DNA of 48,976 nucleotides, from the NCBI GenBank assembly GCA_034435615.1, contig DAOTWZ010000079.1:1-48976 (forward strand), given 5' to 3'. Positions 16,318 through 25,315 of this stretch are shown here, piece after piece. How positions within the stretch are numbered: the first letter of the stretch is position 1; each line of letters opens with the position of its first letter. The position numbers and the translations under genes were made by a program. This DNA comes from H17-190 sp034435615. Lineage in GTDB: Bacteria; Chloroflexota; Dehalococcoidia; SM23-28-2; HRBIN24. Below the pieces are notes generated by a model. It did not search any database, was not told the origin of the DNA, and saw nothing but the letters and a program-made list of their open reading frames with translations.

Positions 16318-19300
16318 ATGTTTACGCATCTTCACCTTCACACCGAGTACTCGCTCCTGGACGGGCTGTGCAAGATCCCCGCCCTCATGGAGCGGGTGCG
16401 GGAGCTGGGCCAGGAGGCGGTGGCCCTCACGGACCACGGCGTCCTCTACGGCGCCGTCCAGTTCTACAAGGAGGCCAAGTCCCGGGGCGTCAAGCCCATC
16501 ATCGGCGTGGAGGCCTATGTGGCCCAGGGCTCCCGCCACTCCCGTGAGCAGCAGGAGCGGCAGCCCTTCCACATGACCATCCTGGCCCGCAACAACCAGG
16601 GCTACCGCAACTTGATCCAGGTGGTCACCAAGGCCCACCTGGAGGGCTTCTTCTACAAGCCCCGCATAGACAGGGAGCTCCTGGAGCAGCACCACGAGGG
16701 GCTCATAGGCCTCTCCGGCTGCGTCTCGGGAGAGATACCGCGCCTCCTGCTGGCCGACCGTTTCGAGGAGGCGGAGCGGGTGGCCCGCTACTATCGTGAG
16801 ATCTTCGACGGCCACTTCTACATCGAGCTGCAGGAGCACGGCCTCCCGGACGAGGCATCCCTCAACCGCAAGCTCGTGCGCCTGGCCCGTGAGACCGGCA
16901 TCCCCCTGGTGGCCACCAACGACGTCCACTACATCCGGCGGGAGGAGTGGCAGCTCCAGGACATCCTGCTCTGCATCGGCACCAACAGTACGGTGGACCA
17001 GGAAGACCGCATGCGCATGGCCGGCGACCCTGCCTCCTACTACCTGAAGTCGGAGGCGGAGATGCGCCAGCTCTTCGCCGACCTGCCGGAGGCCATCGAC
17101 AACACCTGGCGCATAGCGGAAGGGTGCGACATCTCTCTGGAGTTCGGCCAGCTCCACATCCCGCCGGCGGAGGTGCCGCCGGGCCTCACGCCGGAGGAGC
17201 ACCTGGCCCGCCTCTGCTACGAGGGGTTGCGCCAGCGCTACGGCGCCCAGGCGGAGGCCGCCCGCCAGCGCCTGGAATACGAGCTGGACGTGGTGCGGCG
17301 CACCGGCTTCACCAACTACATCCTGGTGGTGTATGACATCGCCCGCTACGCGCGGGAGCGGGGCATCTTCATGGGGGTGAGGGGCTCCGCCGCCGCCTCC
17401 ATCATCCTCTACTGCCTGGGAGTGACGGACATAGACCCCCTGGAGCACCGCCTGGTCTTCGAGCGCTTCATCCACGACCAGCGGCGGGAGATGCCGGACG
17501 TGGACCTGGACTTCGCCGAGGACCGGCGGGACGAGATGATCCAGTACGCCGCCCAGCGCTACGGGAGGGACCGCGTCGCCCAGATCATCACCTTCGGGAC
17601 GCTGGGCGCCAAGGCCTCCCTGCGGGACGTGGGCCGGGCCCTGGGCATGAGCTACGCCGACGTCGACCGCGTCGTCCGCCTCGTCCCCAACCTGCCCCCC
17701 TCCTTCGGCGTCATCACCATTGAGCGGGCCCTGGCGGAGAGCCCCCAGCTCATGCAGGCCTATGAGGAGGACCCCCAGGTGAAGCGGCTGGTGGACACCG
17801 CCCGCGCTCTGGAGGGAGTAGCCCGCCATGCCAGCACCCACGCCGCCGGCATCGTCATCGCCCCCGAGCCCCTGACCAACTACCTGCCCCTGCAGCGTTC
17901 GCCCACCAGCCGAGACGATGCCGCCGCCCTCCCTACCACCCAGTACGCCATGAACGACGTGGCCGAACTGGGCCTCCTCAAGATGGACTTCCTGGGCCTG
18001 GGGAACCTGACCATCCTCCGCACCGCCCTGGACCTCATCGCCGAGACGCGGGGGAGACGTATAGACCTGGACACCCTCCCCGACGGCGACCCCAAGACCT
18101 ACGATATGCTCTCCCGCGGCGAGACCTTCGGTGTCTTCCAGCTAGAGTCGGCGGGGATGCGCCGCTATATCGTGGACCTGAAGCCCACCTCCGTCAAAGA
18201 TCTGGCGGCCATGGTGGCCCTCTACCGCCCCGGGCCCCTCCAGCACATCCCTACCTACATCCGGGCCAAGCACGGCCTGGAGCCCATACGCTACCCCCAC
18301 CCCGACCTGGCCGAGATCCTGGACGAGACCTACGGCGTCATCGTCTACCAGGACCAGGTGCTCCTCATCGCCCAGAAGTTCGCCGGCTACAGCCTGGGCG
18401 AGGCCGACCTGATGCGCAAGGCGATGGGGAAGAAGATCCGCTCCCTCATGGAGGCGGAGCGGGAGCGCTTCATCAAGGGGGCGGCCGCCCGCGGCTACTC
18501 CCGCAAGGTGGCGGAGACCATCTTCAACCTCATAGAGCCCTTCGCTGGCTACGCCTTCAACAAGGCCCATGCCGTCTCCTATGCCAAGATCGCCTACCAC
18601 ACCGCCTACCTGAAGGCCAACTACCCAGAGGAATACATGACGGCCGTCCTGCGCATGACCCTGCGCCGGCCAGACCCCACCCAGCGGGTGGCGGAGGCCT
18701 ACGCCGAGTGCGTCCGGCTCGGCATCCCCGTGCTGCCGCCGGACGTCAACCGCAGCCAGGTCAACTTCTCCCTGGAGGAGCACCAGGGGCGCTGGGCCAT
18801 CCGCTTCGGCCTGGCCAACATCAAGAACGTGGGCGAGGGGATGGCCGAGGAGATAGTGGCCGCCCGCGAGGCCGGCGGCCCCTTCCGCAGCGTGGAGGAC
18901 TTCTTCCGCCGTCTCCCCGCCGGGGCGGTGAACAAGCGGGCCCTGGAGAGCATGACCAAGGCCGGCGCCCTGGACTCCCTGGGCCGGGGGAGGGGCACCA
19001 TCCTGGCCCACCTGGACCGCCTCGTCTCCCTGACCCAGCGCTCCCAGAAGCTACGGGAGACGGGGCAGGTCAGCCTGTTCGACCTGGCCGGCCCGCAGCC
19101 CGAGCTGGAGACCGTCCCCATGGACGAGGTGGAGGTGCCCCTGGCACGCCAGCTCGCCTGGGAGAAGGAGCTGCTGGGGGTCTACCTCTCCGAGCACCCC
19201 TTCAGCCGGGCGGCCAAGGCCCTCTCCCCCTACCTCTCCTGCCACCTGGCGGAGGTATCGGCGGAGATGGCCGGCCGGGAGGTGGTGCTGGCCGGCTATG

Positions 19301-19896
19301 TGGCCCACACCCGCTCCCTCACCACCAGGGACGGGCGCCTCTTCTGCGCCGCCGAACTGGAGGACCTGTCCGGCGCCGCCGAGGTCACCGTCTGGCCCGA
19401 CGTCTACGAGGAGACCAAGCCCCTCTGGCGCCACGGCAACATCGTGGTGGTGCGGGCCCGCGCCCGTGAGCGGGGCGACGACCGCCTCCAGCTCAGCGTC
19501 CTGCGGGCCGTCCCCTATCGGGAGGGAGAGTTCGACCCGGCCGCCCTGGGGCTGCCCCAGAACGGCAACCGCCGTCAGGAGGAATCGCCGCCGGCGGAGG
19601 AGGCGCCGCGGCCGCGGCCCGGCCGGCGCGCCCGGGCGGCCAGCGGTGGCGCTCTGCGCATCGTCCTGCGGGAGACGGAGGACACCGAGGGCGACCAGGA
19701 GCGGCTGCGGCAGGTCATCAACGCCCTGCGTGACCACCCGGGCCAGGACGCCGTCACCCTCTTCATCCGCCAGGCGGACGGCGAGGAGGTGCAGCTAGCC
19801 CTGCCCCGGGCCCGCATCTGCCCGGAGCTGCTGGGCCGGCTCCGGGAGGCGGTGGGCTCCTGGGGCGACGTGGAGGCCCTCCAGGCCACCGCCTGA
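16318..19896 (+). CDS. dnaE: DNA polymerase III alpha subunit
   Basis: 1192-aa replicative polymerase. The PHP domain opens at once with HLHTEYSLLDG and ALTDHGVLYGA. The polymerase core contains GVRGSAAASIILYCLG and the catalytic Asp motif MPDVDLDF; then the fingers (YQDQVLLIAQKFAGYS and MRKAMGKK), the tandem HhH region, and a C-terminal OB fold (VLAGYVAHTRSLTTRDG) before a charged linker and tail. The ATG at 16318 is chosen because the domain starts there; an upstream TTG at 16294 is less likely. No clear Shine-Dalgarno precedes it. The last 102 bp overlap the convergent alkyltransferase gene. Confidence 0.96.
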   Translation: MFTHLHLHTEYSLLDGLCKIPALMERVRELGQEAVALTDHGVLYGAVQFYKEAKSRGVKPIIGVEAYVAQGSRHSREQQERQPFHMTILARNNQGYRNLIQVVTKAHLEGFFYKPRIDRELLEQHHEGLIGLSGCVSGEIPRLLLADRFEEAERVARYYREIFDGHFYIELQEHGLPDEASLNRKLVRLARETGIPLVATNDVHYIRREEWQLQDILLCIGTNSTVDQEDRMRMAGDPASYYLKSEAEMRQLFADLPEAIDNTWRIAEGCDISLEFGQLHIPPAEVPPGLTPEEHLARLCYEGLRQRYGAQAEAARQRLEYELDVVRRTGFTNYILVVYDIARYARERGIFMGVRGSAAASIILYCLGVTDIDPLEHRLVFERFIHDQRREMPDVDLDFAEDRRDEMIQYAAQRYGRDRVAQIITFGTLGAKASLRDVGRALGMSYADVDRVVRLVPNLPPSFGVITIERALAESPQLMQAYEEDPQVKRLVDTARALEGVARHASTHAAGIVIAPEPLTNYLPLQRSPTSRDDAAALPTTQYAMNDVAELGLLKMDFLGLGNLTILRTALDLIAETRGRRIDLDTLPDGDPKTYDMLSRGETFGVFQLESAGMRRYIVDLKPTSVKDLAAMVALYRPGPLQHIPTYIRAKHGLEPIRYPHPDLAEILDETYGVIVYQDQVLLIAQKFAGYSLGEADLMRKAMGKKIRSLMEAERERFIKGAAARGYSRKVAETIFNLIEPFAGYAFNKAHAVSYAKIAYHTAYLKANYPEEYMTAVLRMTLRRPDPTQRVAEAYAECVRLGIPVLPPDVNRSQVNFSLEEHQGRWAIRFGLANIKNVGEGMAEEIVAAREAGGPFRSVEDFFRRLPAGAVNKRALESMTKAGALDSLGRGRGTILAHLDRLVSLTQRSQKLRETGQVSLFDLAGPQPELETVPMDEVEVPLARQLAWEKELLGVYLSEHPFSRAAKALSPYLSCHLAEVSAEMAGREVVLAGYVAHTRSLTTRDGRLFCAAELEDLSGAAEVTVWPDVYEETKPLWRHGNIVVVRARARERGDDRLQLSVLRAVPYREGEFDPAALGLPQNGNRRQEESPPAEEAPRPRPGRRARAASGGALRIVLRETEDTEGDQERLRQVINALRDHPGQDAVTLFIRQADGEEVQLALPRARICPELLGRLREAVGSWGDVEALQATA

Positions 19897-20418
19897 GCCC
19901 TCCAGGGCCAGCAGGCGTCGCTTCAGCTCCAGCCCGCCCCCATAGCCCCCCAGGGTGCCATCGCTGGCGACGACGCGGTGGCAGGGGACGACGATGGCCA
20001 GCGGGTTGCGGGCCATCGCCTGCCCCACGGCCCGGGCGGCGCCCGGTCGTCCCACCAGGCGGGCCAGGTCGGCGTAGCTGCGCACCTGACCGCGGGGGAT
20101 GGCCCGAGTCGCCTCTAGGACGCGGCGGTGGAAGGGCGGCAGCCCCTCCCAGTCGATGGCCACGTCGTCGAAGGAGACGGGGAGGCCGCGGGCGTAGTCC
20201 TGGAAACGCCGGGGGAGGTCGCCCAGCATCTCGGGGGGAGCGGGGGCGCTGGCCCCCAGGCGGAGGACCTCCCTCAGCGCCTCCGCCTCCGTCGACCTGG
20301 GGAGGACCACCCCCCTAAGCCCCCGGGGGGACAGGACGAGTCCCACCCACCCCAGTGCCGTGGGGCACAGGTGATAGAAGAGGGGCTGCCTTCCGCCGTC
20401 CTTCGCTGCCCGTGCCAA
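19795..20418 (-). CDS. ogt: Methylated-DNA--protein-cysteine methyltransferase (Ogt/MGMT)
   Basis: 207-aa alkyltransferase that removes alkyl groups from O6-guanine onto its own Cys. Active site IVVPCHRVVASDG, the helix-turn-helix segment IPRGQVRSYADLARLVG, and the C-terminal GGYGGGLELKRRLLALEG. The start is TTG at 20418, nine nt after GGAGGAGG; the open frame upstream runs through the transglutaminase gene and is not homologous. After LLALEG there are about 35 extra residues encoded opposite the dnaE 3' end, giving a 102-bp convergent overlap. Last gene of the moxR-DUF58-transglutaminase unit, 20 bp after it. Confidence 0.9.
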   Translation of the reverse strand: MARAAKDGGRQPLFYHLCPTALGWVGLVLSPRGLRGVVLPRSTEAEALREVLRLGASAPAPPEMLGDLPRRFQDYARGLPVSFDDVAIDWEGLPPFHRRVLEATRAIPRGQVRSYADLARLVGRPGAARAVGQAMARNPLAIVVPCHRVVASDGTLGGYGGGLELKRRLLALEGSGGGLEGLHVAPGAHRLPEPAQQLRADAGPGQG

Positions 20419-20438
20419 GCTGCCGTCCCTCCTCCGCC

Positions 20439-22925
20439 TTACCTGGAGCCTCGCCGCCACGACCACAGCCTCTCCAGGGCCATCCCCAGGAGGGCAGAGC
20501 GCAGATGGGGCCAGAGGCGTCGCAGCTCTTCCTCCTCCTCGCGAGTGGGCGGCACTCCGCCGTAGCGGGAGCGACTGTAGGCGCGGGCCAGGCGCTCGGC
20601 GTCGGCCACCTGGTAGAGACGTCGGCCCAGGCGCCGGCCGAACTCCAGCGGCGTCTCCCCCGGGCGCGGCCCCACGCCCCCCAGGCTGGCCAGGCGGACA
20701 GTCTTCTCCCACAGCTTGTGGACGTGGGGCAGGCGGGCCACCGGGGCCTCCCAGGCGAGGGCAAGGCCGCCCCCCATCAGCGCCAGGGCCAGGGCGACCC
20801 CTACCACGGACCAGAGGACGGCCGTCCGGGCGGGGCCGCCGCCCGTCACCTCGGCTGGCGGCGGGGGCGCCGCCTCCTGGGGCGGCGGCGGGGTGGCGGC
20901 GCCACCCTCGTCCAGGAAGCCGAAGTCGTCGAACCCCGTGCCGATGCCTCCCAGGATGGAGGGGTTGAAGGCGGCGGCCAGCCGCTCCGTGGGGTTAAAT
21001 GGCACCCAGCCGTAGCCCGGGAAGAAGACCTCCGGCCAGGCGAAGGTGTGGCGGGCCTCCACGCGGTAGGCCCCCAGCTCCGCGTCGTAGTCCAGGGGGA
21101 GGAGGACGAAGCCCACGGCCAGCCGTGCGGGCACGCCCAGGGAGCGCAGCATCACCACCATGGCGGAGGCGTGCAGCTCCGGCGAGCCCCGCCGCTCCTC
21201 GAACAGGAAGTAGTCCACGATGTCCCTCCCCGCCGGGGCGGAGCGAGCCCGCAGGTCCACGGGGAACCACTGCAGGAAGGACTCTATGGCCTTGGCCTGG
21301 TCATAGGGGGTCTGCGCGCGGGAGGTGATATCCCGGGCCAGCCGGGCCACTCGCCCCGGCAGATCTCCGGGGAGGGCCAGGTAGCGCTCTCGCACCCAGT
21401 CCGGGTAGTCGGTGCTGGCCTGTCGCAGGCGGTCGCCGGGCACCAGGGGGAGGATCCCCATGGCGGTGTAGGAGTCGCCCCGGCCCAGGCCGTGGTCGGG
21501 TACCAGGGAGGGGATATCGAAGATGGCGGCATCAGCGGGGAGGAGCCAGGCCTCCTCCAGGCGGTCGCGGGGGCCCCGCTCCGTCTCCAGCAGGAGGTAG
21601 CCCTGGGAGAGGAGGAAGCGCCGGAGCTCCTCATCGGAAGCGGAGGGGGAGAACTGTTGCATCGCCCGCTCCAGGGCGGCGCGGGCCCGTCGCTCCCCGT
21701 CCGTCTCGGGCAGGCGGCGACGCTCCGTCAGGACCACGTGCACCATCGCCTCCTCAGCGACGCGCGCCTTGGCGGGCACGCTCACGCCGATGGGATAGCC
21801 CGGGGTGAAGATGACGTCCCCCAGGATGCCGCCCCGCCGCAGCTCCACCTCCACGGTGGTGACGGCCTGGGGATTGAACAGGGAGGACAGCTCCTGCGGC
21901 ACCTCCACCTCCATACGGGGCCCCACGCGCCAGCCCCCGGGCGTGTACTCATCGTAGATGGAGCCTCGCAGCACCAGCGGCTGGGGCTCCGTCCCCGGCG
22001 GGAGGCGCACCCGCAGAAGCTCCCCCTGGGCGGGGAGGCCCAGGCGTCCCCGCAGGGGCAGCACCGATGTGTAGTCTCCAGAGGTGGGCAGCTTGCCGCC
22101 CTGCAGGGGGCCCGCCAGCCTCACCCAGTCATCGGCCAGGGACTGGACGGGCCGGCTGGCCAGCCCCCAGAGGTAGCCCAGGGGCCGGACGGGCCCCGTG
22201 GGCATGATCCAGGCCACCACCAGGAGGAGCACAGCCGCCCACAGCGTCAGGTGCAGGGTGCCCAGGCTGATGAGGGGTGGATAGTGGACCCCTTCGGCGC
22301 GCCAGCGGGCCAGGTGACGCATCAGGTTGGCACGGGAGATGAGAAGGAGGCTGGAGATGGCGTACAGGACGAAGGCCGCCAGCACTCCCTGGTCCAGCAC
22401 CACGAAGTTGACGAAGAGGGTGGCGCCGCCCAGCAGCAGCCCCAACCAGGGCTGCTGCCAGCGCAGCAGGCTCCAGATGAAGATGAAGGCCCCGCCCCAG
22501 GTGAGCCCTGCCACCAGCACAGCGAAGGGGAGGGAATCGTTGCTGATGCCGCCCCCCAGGACGATATCGAAGTAGCGCTCGAAGCGCAGGTAGAGGGCGT
22601 CCACCCTCCCCATGAAGCCCTCGCCCCCCGTCAGGAAGAGGGCCTGCAGGAAGGTGGAGAGGAGGGCCAGCACTATCCCCAGGGGCCAGGCCACCAGCAT
22701 GGGCAGGCGGCTACGGGCCAGGAGGAAGCCGGCTGCCATACCTCCAGCCCCCATCGCCATGAGGGAGGGCATGGTGTCCGCCCAGTTGGCCGCCTGGATG
22801 CTCCACGCCACCCCGGCGAAGGCCAGATAGGCGATGGCCAGGGTGAGCCACTCCTCCCAGTCCAGGGCCCTCGGCCAGGGCCGGCGGGCGGTCTCCAGGG
22901 CGTCAGCGGGGGTGGTCAGGGCCAC
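20439..22925 (-). CDS. TgpA/DUF3488-type transglutaminase-like membrane protein, catalytic triad absent
   Basis: 828 aa. An N-terminal block of about seven membrane helices (about 25-260) is followed by a large exposed part with the transglutaminase-like core (about 520-660), another membrane helix (VLWSVVGVALALALMGGG) and a C-terminal DUF4129-like tail. In active relatives the core reads GYC..FAxA, HAWVEVY and FDPTP. Here the positions read G580-S-P582-E-L-H-A-S-A, HTFAWPEVFF and F-N644-P-T-E, so the Cys, His and Asp equivalents are Pro, Phe and Asn. The fold motif VMLRSLGVPARLAVGF is intact. It is probably a non-enzymatic scaffold. Four bp after DUF58; same operon as moxR. Confidence 0.88.
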   Translation of the reverse strand: MALTTPADALETARRPWPRALDWEEWLTLAIAYLAFAGVAWSIQAANWADTMPSLMAMGAGGMAAGFLLARSRLPMLVAWPLGIVLALLSTFLQALFLTGGEGFMGRVDALYLRFERYFDIVLGGGISNDSLPFAVLVAGLTWGGAFIFIWSLLRWQQPWLGLLLGGATLFVNFVVLDQGVLAAFVLYAISSLLLISRANLMRHLARWRAEGVHYPPLISLGTLHLTLWAAVLLLVVAWIMPTGPVRPLGYLWGLASRPVQSLADDWVRLAGPLQGGKLPTSGDYTSVLPLRGRLGLPAQGELLRVRLPPGTEPQPLVLRGSIYDEYTPGGWRVGPRMEVEVPQELSSLFNPQAVTTVEVELRRGGILGDVIFTPGYPIGVSVPAKARVAEEAMVHVVLTERRRLPETDGERRARAALERAMQQFSPSASDEELRRFLLSQGYLLLETERGPRDRLEEAWLLPADAAIFDIPSLVPDHGLGRGDSYTAMGILPLVPGDRLRQASTDYPDWVRERYLALPGDLPGRVARLARDITSRAQTPYDQAKAIESFLQWFPVDLRARSAPAGRDIVDYFLFEERRGSPELHASAMVVMLRSLGVPARLAVGFVLLPLDYDAELGAYRVEARHTFAWPEVFFPGYGWVPFNPTERLAAAFNPSILGGIGTGFDDFGFLDEGGAATPPPPQEAAPPPPAEVTGGGPARTAVLWSVVGVALALALMGGGLALAWEAPVARLPHVHKLWEKTVRLASLGGVGPRPGETPLEFGRRLGRRLYQVADAERLARAYSRSRYGGVPPTREEEEELRRLWPHLRSALLGMALERLWSWRRGSR

Positions 22926-22928
22926 CGT

Positions 22929-24236
22929 TCACCTCCGCGGTCCCGGCTGCTGCACCCAGTAACGCTCGCTGGCGCCGCCGGGGCCCAGGGCCACCGCCAG
23001 GTCATCGCCGCGGCGCACCAGGTAGGTGAGGATGTCGGCCGCCACCAGGGCCGTGTAGGGGATGAGGGCGGCCTCCCTGGCCCCGAAGGTACCGGCGTCC
23101 AGCAGTACCACCGCCGCCTGCACACCGTACTGGTGCAGCGTCTGGAGGACGCTCACCCACTCCTCACGGGTGGAGGGAGTGACGACGATGAGGATGCTCT
23201 GCCGGCCGAAGATGCGGGCCTGCTCCTGCAGCACCTCCTCCAGGGGCCGGTGCCCGTCCGCCCGCAGCACCGCCAGCGCCTCCATGAGCCGCTCGTAGTG
23301 CTTGGGCCCCCGGGAGGGCGTGAGGACGGTCAGGTCCTGGCCCTGGGCCAGGTAGCCCACCCTCAGGCCGGCCATCAGGAGCTTGTGGGCCAGGGAGCAG
23401 GCGATCCTGACGGCGTACTCCTCGGTGCTGTCCTCGCCCTGGCCGGCGTGGACGGTCGCCTCCAGGTCCAGGACGAGCCAGAGGTCGCTGGCGGGGTGGA
23501 CGTCGAAGGTCTTGACCATCAACCGTCCCAGGCGGGCGGTGGAGAGCCAGTGGATGCGGTTGAGGGGGTCCCCCGGCTGGTGCTCCCGTACACCGGCCAC
23601 GTTCGGGGTCACCTGAGGGGTAGGCCGGTGCCGGGGGCCCTGGGAGGCCAGGTAGGCCGGCGGCAGGGAGAGGTAGGGGAGCTCCTCCGGGGCGGGGTAG
23701 ACCAGCACCTTCCAGCGCTCGCCGAAGGTGGCCCTGGCCCGGAAGAGGCCGAAGGGGTCTCCTCCGCTGACTCGCACGGGGCCGAAGGTATAGAGCCCCC
23801 GCCGTTTGCAGGGGACGGCTTGCTGCCAGGAGACGACGCCCCGCCCGGGCACGGAGAGGACGGCCTTGGCCTGAGCGCCCGGCATATTGGTGGGGTCCTC
23901 AATCTCCAGCGCCAGCTTGGGCAGGGAGGAGAGGTTACGCACCTGGACGGTGGTGATGACGTCCTGCCCCATCTGGAGGCGGTCCGGCTGGCGCTCCACC
24001 TGCAGCTCCAGCTTCCAGGTGCTGGCCTGGGCCCACAGCCAGGCCAGGGGGAGAAGGGCCAGCAACAGGTAGGCGGCCCGTAGCAGGATCCAGTAACCGG
24101 ATGCCACCCCCAGGACGAGGAGGACCACCGCCAGGGAGATGACTATGAGGCGGTTCTGGGCCTCGCGTGGCCGGCTCAGCAGTCGCCCTAGACGCCCCGG
24201 GCCCTTACGCCCGGCACGGGAAGCCTCTCCAGACAC
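22929..24236 (-). CDS. DUF58 domain-containing membrane protein
   Basis: 435 aa. Two adjacent N-terminal membrane helices (about 28-68) precede a beta-rich segment and then the DUF58 signature: VREHQPGDPLNRIHWLSTARLGRL followed by the VWA-like fold (LWLVLDLEATVHAGQG, SILIVVTPSTREEW). DUF58 proteins nearly always sit with MoxR ATPases and transglutaminase-like proteins, as here; the module is thought to act in envelope assembly or complex maturation. The start is GTG at 24236, 49 bp inside the moxR gene; no later in-frame ATG, GTG or TTG precedes the first helix. Confidence 0.9.
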   Translation of the reverse strand: MSGEASRAGRKGPGRLGRLLSRPREAQNRLIVISLAVVLLVLGVASGYWILLRAAYLLLALLPLAWLWAQASTWKLELQVERQPDRLQMGQDVITTVQVRNLSSLPKLALEIEDPTNMPGAQAKAVLSVPGRGVVSWQQAVPCKRRGLYTFGPVRVSGGDPFGLFRARATFGERWKVLVYPAPEELPYLSLPPAYLASQGPRHRPTPQVTPNVAGVREHQPGDPLNRIHWLSTARLGRLMVKTFDVHPASDLWLVLDLEATVHAGQGEDSTEEYAVRIACSLAHKLLMAGLRVGYLAQGQDLTVLTPSRGPKHYERLMEALAVLRADGHRPLEEVLQEQARIFGRQSILIVVTPSTREEWVSVLQTLHQYGVQAAVVLLDAGTFGAREAALIPYTALVAADILTYLVRRGDDLAVALGPGGASERYWVQQPGPRR

Positions 24237-25141
24237 TCCGCCACCACCTGCTCGGCGCTGACCCCCTTGACGCGACTGGTGGGGTGGACGATGATGCGGT
24301 GCCCCAGCACCGCCTGGGCCAGCGCCTTCACGTCGTCGGGCAGGACGTAATCGCGGCCGTCCAGCAGCGCCCGCGCCTGGGCGGCCCGCTGGAGGGCCAG
24401 AGAGCCCCGGGGGGAGGCCCCCAGGTAGACGCTATCGTGCCGGCGGGTGGCGTCCACCAGGCCGGCTATGTATCGCTTGACCAGGGGATCCACGGAGACC
24501 CGGCGAACGGTAGCCTGCAGGTGCAAGACGTCCTCCGGCTGACAGACTGGCTCCAGCGCCTCTATGGGATGCGACAGCGCCTGGCGCTCCATGATGGTCA
24601 CCTCGTCCTCCGGGGCCGGGTAGCCCAGGTGCAGGCGCATCAGGAAGCGGTCTAGCTGGGCCTCCGGCAGGGGGAAGGTGCCCTCGTACTCCACCGAGTT
24701 CTGGGTGGCCAGCACCAGGAAGGGGCGCGGCAGGGGGTAGGTGACCCCTTCCACGGTTATCTGCCGCTCCTCCATGGCCTCCAGAAGGGCCGACTGCGCC
24801 TTGGGGGTGGCGCGGTTGATCTCGTCGGCCAGGACGATCTGGGCCATGATGGGCCCCGGCCGGAACTCGAAGTCTCCCGTCTTCTGGTTGTAGAGGGAGG
24901 CGCCGGTGACGTCCGAGGGCAGAAGGTCAGGCGTGAACTGGATGCGCCGGAAGGAGCAGCCACTGGAGCGGGCCAGGCTGCGGGCCAGCATCGTCTTGCC
25001 CACGCCGGGGACGTCTTCGATGAGGAGGTGCCCCTCGGCCATCAGAGCGATGACCGCCAGCTCCACCTCCCGCCGCTTCCCCACCATCACCCGCTCCACG
25101 TTATCGATCAAGCGCCGGGCCAGCTCTCTAGCCTCCTCCAT
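24188..25141 (-). CDS. MoxR-family AAA+ ATPase
   Basis: 317-aa AAA+ ATPase. Walker A EDVPGVGKTMLARSLA, Walker B IVLADEINRATPKAQSALLEAM, sensor 1 VLATQNSVEYEGTFPLPEAQ and the sensor 2 region GASPRGSLALQRAAQARALL, all typical of MoxR. These chaperone-like ATPases remodel VWA- or DUF58-containing partners, here encoded next. The ATG at 25141 follows AGGAGGAGGTTTG; a TTG one codon earlier is the alternative. First gene of a four-gene operon. Its promoter has a perfect TATAAT at 25234-25239 within a set of GGCTAT repeats. Confidence 0.94.
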   Translation of the reverse strand: MEEARELARRLIDNVERVMVGKRREVELAVIALMAEGHLLIEDVPGVGKTMLARSLARSSGCSFRRIQFTPDLLPSDVTGASLYNQKTGDFEFRPGPIMAQIVLADEINRATPKAQSALLEAMEERQITVEGVTYPLPRPFLVLATQNSVEYEGTFPLPEAQLDRFLMRLHLGYPAPEDEVTIMERQALSHPIEALEPVCQPEDVLHLQATVRRVSVDPLVKRYIAGLVDATRRHDSVYLGASPRGSLALQRAAQARALLDGRDYVLPDDVKALAQAVLGHRIIVHPTSRVKGVSAEQVVAECLERLPVPGVRARGV

Positions 25142-25218
25142 CAAACCTCCTCCTCTTGCTGCCTTCCGTGGTGGCCGACAGGGCCATCGGGCATCGAAGC
25201 GCGTTATCGGCCCTTCGC

Positions 25219-25243
25219 TATGGCTATATGGCTATTATAGCCT
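25219..25243. promoter_or_regulatory. moxR -10 box within GGCTAT repeats
   Basis: The minus strand has a perfect TATAAT (25234-25239). It lies in a group of plus-strand repeats: GGCTAT at 25222-25227 and 25230-25235 and the inverse ATAGCC at 25237-25242. The array is in the divergent gap between moxR and the M23 gene and could bind a regulator. No good -35 is seen. Confidence 0.45.
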
Positions 25244-25270
25244 ACGCCATTGTTGGCCGCCTGGCCAAGC

Positions 25271-25299
25271 TTGGCCCTCCGGGCCCCGTCCCCTAATAT
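25271..25299 (+). promoter_or_regulatory. Promoter of the M23 lipoprotein gene
   Basis: TTGGCC (25271-25276), 17 bp, TAATAT (25294-25299), 16 bp before the ATG at 25316. Confidence 0.6.
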
Positions 25300-25315
25300 A
25301 CGTTCCAGGACGATG

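Noticed and set aside
19560..19660. Frameshift or pseudogene near the dnaE C-terminus
   Set aside because: The Arg/Pro-rich linker is in frame and leads into a normal C-terminal segment; it is a variable linker only.
20355..24083. A 1242-codon open frame on the plus strand opposite the transglutaminase and DUF58 genes
   Set aside because: The composition (Gly, Pro, Arg, His, Gln repeats) is that of the antisense of GC-rich coding DNA. The minus-strand genes have clear families, ribosome sites and operon order.
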